In this document: positions 7,346-9,244 of the stretch, piece after piece
Position numbering within the stretch: position 1 is the first letter of the stretch
How the letters are laid out: each line of letters begins with the position of its first letter
NCBI GenBank assembly: GCA_937894165.1
Contig: CALCSX010000203.1
Location: 1-9,244 of the forward strand
DNA from: an uncultured Saprospiraceae bacterium
Lineage (GTDB): Bacteria; Bacteroidota; Bacteroidia; Chitinophagales; Saprospiraceae
Direction of reading: 5' to 3'
DNA: 9,244 nt
Notes under the pieces: model-generated
Database searches by the model: none
Seen by the model: only the letters and a program-made list of their open reading frames with translations
Told to the model about the DNA's origin: nothing
Program-made: the position numbers and the translations under genes

Positions 7346-8965
7346 TTATAACACAACTAATTTCTTAATGTAGGTAGTATTGTCAGGGAACTTTATTTTC
7401 ACTATATATACTCCTGGCACGAAATAGTCAATAAATACTCGCTTAGTATCAAAGCCTTCGATGCCTTCCCACTTATCTCTCAGTAATGAATATCCACCTG
7501 TTGTAATAATATCCATTTCGAAGGTCCCTGTTTGTCTACTCTCAAGTTCTAGGGTTATAGACTGAACATTGGTAGGATTAGGATAGAGGAAAAAATCGTT
7601 TCGTTTCTCAATAGAAGATTCTTCGACAGCACTTAATAGCGGTGTAGTCGTAGTCTCCGGACATTCGCACTTCCTTAAGAAGTCCATATATAAATTTTTA
7701 TATATATCAAAAGTAGGACTGTTATAATCAGGAACTCTTGAAAGCAAGTAATTCCCTCCCGCACTATTGTAGACTGTGAATCCATAATAGTATTTTATCA
7801 TTTCTATTAAAAATCCATTCTCATCTCGGGTCTCAAAGTAATCCACCGGATCCACCGGTTCTCTACTTGCATAATAAACAGTTGTATTGGGATTGTCTAT
7901 CTCAACTACAAAATCAATTTCTTCATTTCCAATAGTGGGAGGGGGTAATTGATTTAAAATAGTGGTATCAGGTAATGAAACTACTAGCTCGAATAATGAA
8001 GTGTCATTAATATTATAAAATTTTTCAAACTCAGACTGACGATATAGATTGGGCGTGTTTCTACTTGTATCAATAGGTTCTGAAATCAAGTTAATAACAG
8101 TTCCTTGTTTTATCCTAGTGAATTCAGGAACATTTTTAAATGTTAATGTACGTTTGACGGGAACTAGGCTCCTGTAATTAGGATTTCCTACACCAAATTG
8201 CCATATTCTTAACCTCTTATTTCTAATATCAATTAATGTTTTGCACAATTTTGGATCTATAACAGTAAGAAGTGAAATGTAATTTAAATCAAATTGAGTT
8301 TGATTTCCTCTTCTTGTAAAAGTCGCATTATTTAATTTTACAGGAGGTAAACTTTGAAGTGTAGGGGGAACAGAATAATAAGCCGGGCACAATCTTGCCG
8401 GTGTTATTATTTGTTGACTAATATTACAACAATTATTATTTAATTGCACATTCACATTAAAAGTCCGTTGGGTATATGCAAAATAAGTTATAGAATTTGA
8501 AGAAATTCCCGGCATTCCTTGCCATTGTATTCTGTAAGAATTGGGGTTTAAAAGTATCCCATTTTTCTTCACTTTTATAATTAATTCATTATAACAGCAG
8601 CCATCTAATTGTTTTATTTCATATTCAATTGTACAAGCATTGGGTAAATGTAAAATCTCATACGGATAAATTTCAAGACATCCGTCTAATTTTACTATGA
8701 TAAGATTGTAGATACCAGGATCTAATTTAATCCTGTCTCCAGGCAAACCTGTGTCTTCCCAATAATAGCTTGTATGTAGAGGTAAATTATACTCTAAAAC
8801 CTCTATTCTTCCATTTCCGGTTCCTGTGGAGGTAGTTGCGCTACATATATGTCCAATTCTTACAAAATTATTGGGATCATCGAAATTGACAGAACTTTGT
8901 CCATAGCTGAATTGAAATAAAAAGAGTGAAATAAAAAAGAAAACTGGTGTGAATTTTAATTTCAT
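7346..8965 (-). CDS. Secreted SprB-like protein with T9SS type A sorting domain, 539 aa
   Basis: This complete gene starts at ATG 8965-8963 and stops at TAA 7348-7346. The N-terminus MKLKFTPVFFFISLFLFQFS followed by YGQ is a signal peptide, probably cleaved near residue 23. Residues 38-98 and 111-180 resemble SprB-type repeats. Residues 200-450 are unrecognised and end with a KCECPETTTT linker. Residues 456-539 are a type IX sorting domain with YPNPT (461-465), GVYIVKI and a final KKLVVL. By family knowledge, such proteins cross the inner membrane by Sec and the outer membrane by T9SS, and are then released or anchored through A-LPS. The gene lies 72 bases upstream of the RHS gene on the same strand, so the two may be co-expressed. 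The weak AAAAGG eight bases before the ATG may or may not help initiation. An adhesin or surface role is likely but unproven. Confidence 0.95.
   Translation of the reverse strand: MKLKFTPVFFFISLFLFQFSYGQSSVNFDDPNNFVRIGHICSATTSTGTGNGRIEVLEYNLPLHTSYYWEDTGLPGDRIKLDPGIYNLIIVKLDGCLEIYPYEILHLPNACTIEYEIKQLDGCCYNELIIKVKKNGILLNPNSYRIQWQGMPGISSNSITYFAYTQRTFNVNVQLNNNCCNISQQIITPARLCPAYYSVPPTLQSLPPVKLNNATFTRRGNQTQFDLNYISLLTVIDPKLCKTLIDIRNKRLRIWQFGVGNPNYRSLVPVKRTLTFKNVPEFTRIKQGTVINLISEPIDTSRNTPNLYRQSEFEKFYNINDTSLFELVVSLPDTTILNQLPPPTIGNEEIDFVVEIDNPNTTVYYASREPVDPVDYFETRDENGFLIEMIKYYYGFTVYNSAGGNYLLSRVPDYNSPTFDIYKNLYMDFLRKCECPETTTTPLLSAVEESSIEKRNDFFLYPNPTNVQSITLELESRQTGTFEMDIITTGGYSLLRDKWEGIEGFDTKRVFIDYFVPGVYIVKIKFPDNTTYIKKLVVL
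7349..7600 (-). other. T9SS type A C-terminal sorting domain (residues 456-539)
   Basis: The domain begins NDFFLYPNPTNVQSITLELE, continues FEMDIITTGGYSLL, then YFVPGVYIVKIKF and ends TYIKKLVVL. YPNPT, a central G-rich turn, the PGVYIVK strand and a Lys-containing last strand are the marks of the Por secretion C-terminal family (TIGR04183-type). It directs export by T9SS and is cleaved on arrival. Confidence 0.95.
8426..8635 (-). other. Degenerate SprB-like repeat 2 (residues 111-180)
   Basis: The stretch runs from CTIEYEIKQLDGCCYNELII through SYRIQWQGMPGISSNSITYF to RTFNVNVQLNNNCC. It keeps a Cys start, an xIxW strand and a closing VxVxxxxxCC, but lacks the PGxY turn. It is a weaker match than repeat 1. 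Confidence 0.45.
8672..8854 (-). other. SprB-like repeat 1 (residues 38-98)
   Basis: The pattern is ICSATTSTGTGNGRIEV, then YYWEDTGLPGDRIKLDPGIY, then NLIIVKLDGC. It follows the SprB repeat outline: Cys, N/D-G-x-I start, a YxW strand, LxPGxYxLxVxDxxGC. The match is recalled from the family and diverged, but the order and spacing fit. Confidence 0.7.
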
Positions 8966-9030
8966 AGCAAGTACCTTTTAAAACCAAAAACTGTAACAAA
9001 ACGTTTGTTTCAAAAACCGTGCCAGAATTG

Positions 9031-9064
9031 TGTTATATATATTAATTCTAAGTTATATATAACA
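9031..9064. repeat. AT-only inverted repeat, 11-bp stem
   Basis: TGTTATATATA (9031-9041) pairs perfectly with TATATATAACA (9054-9064) around a 12-base loop. The right half contains a perfect 12-base palindrome, GTTATATATAAC (9052-9063), and GTTATATAT recurs directly at a 20-base step (9032 and 9052). It sits 66 bases upstream of the SprB-like gene and could be an operator, a promoter-proximal melting site or a weak hairpin. Confidence 0.7.
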
Positions 9065-9085
9065 ATGATAAGGAATTTCAGTAAT

Positions 9086-9107
9086 TTTTTAGAATACTTT
9101 TTAGAAT
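9086..9107. repeat. Two-copy tandem repeat, 12-base period
   Basis: TTTTTAGAAT occurs at 9086-9095 and again at 9098-9107, followed by a partial copy, TTTTAGATT. It is a short low-complexity repeat of unknown role. Confidence 0.6.
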
Positions 9108-9120
9108 TTTAGATTCTCAT

Positions 9121-9236
9121 CTCTCCTCGACCCACTCCCTCCCGCGTGAGGGATAGAAGCGGCATACTTTTAGAGTAGCGAAGCGGAATAAAAGATAGAG
9201 CGGATAGCCCGACCCGAAGGGACACACCCTAATATT
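9121..9236. repeat. Candidate interspersed intergenic element with small hairpins
   Basis: This block differs from its surroundings: it is GC-richer and built of recurring short words (GAAGCGG twice, GATAGAGCGGATAG, CCCGACCCGAAGGGACAC). TCCCTC/GAGGGA (9136-9141 with 9148-9153) forms a 6-bp hairpin. CTTTTA (9167-9172) is complementary to TAAAAG (9189-9194) and encloses AGCGAAGCGG. On the minus strand CCCTTCGGG offers a small UUCG-type loop. From memory, similar blocks recur in intergenic DNA of Flavobacteriia, but no search was run. It may be a REP-like repeat or a transcript-end structure. Confidence 0.45.
9136..9153. repeat. 6-bp hairpin TCCCTC-CCGCGT-GAGGGA
   Basis: The perfect 6-bp stem with a 6-base loop has no T-run directly after it on either strand. 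It is therefore not a standard intrinsic terminator and is better read as part of the interspersed element. Confidence 0.5.
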
Positions 9237-9244
9237 TTCCCACA

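Larger units (their letters stand above)
8966..9244. other. Intergenic region upstream of the SprB-like gene
   Basis: No gene is supported here. From the gene outward there is an AT-rich leader with no good TAnnTTTG match, an AT palindrome (9031-9064), a 12-base tandem repeat (9086-9107), and a GC-richer repetitive block (about 9121-9236). Any gene to the right begins or ends beyond 9244. Confidence 0.7.

Noticed and set aside
9136..9153. Intrinsic terminator
   Set aside because: The hairpin is short and no T-run follows on either strand.

Overview
The window looks like a piece of a Bacteroidota chromosome, most likely Flavobacteriia or Saprospiria. Four things point there: a C-terminal type IX secretion (T9SS) sorting domain with a YPNPT motif, SprB-like repeats, an RHS/YD protein of the Bacteroidota architecture, and AT-rich intergenic DNA with a match to the Bacteroidota promoter pattern TTTG-N19-TAnnTTTG. 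Both genes are on the minus strand, so transcription runs from high to low coordinates.

Layout from the right edge leftwards. (1) 8966-9244 is intergenic. It holds a GC-richer block of short repeated words and small hairpins (about 9121-9236), a 12-base tandem repeat, and an AT-only palindrome. (2) 7346-8965 is a complete 539-residue secreted protein with a signal peptide, two SprB-like repeats, an unrecognised middle, and a T9SS sorting tail. (3) A 72-base AT-rich gap carries a candidate promoter. (4) From 7273 to the left edge, one reading frame stays open for 2,424 codons with no stop. It encodes a giant secreted RHS/YD-repeat protein whose C-terminus lies beyond position 1. I read every in-frame triplet of this stretch by hand and found no stop, so nearly 80% of the window is one partial gene.

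The giant protein has a signal peptide, a Cys-containing variable N-terminus, a module typical of Bacteroidota RHS proteins (PISLSYDGSGLKV ... GTPDD), an unusual hydrophobic insertion, the EPDEFF...GYSGKF segment, a GGGLRV motif, about a dozen YD motifs, a 164-residue six-cysteine insertion ending in an Asp-Pro linker, and the start of the RHS core with DHLGN. The end of the core, any variable toxin tip and any immunity gene would lie just outside the window.

The gene pair suggests a surface or secretion locus: a T9SS-exported, SprB-like protein made next to a polymorphic-toxin-type RHS shell. That functional link is inference from adjacency only. No tRNA, rRNA, CRISPR array, insertion sequence or plus-strand gene is supported.
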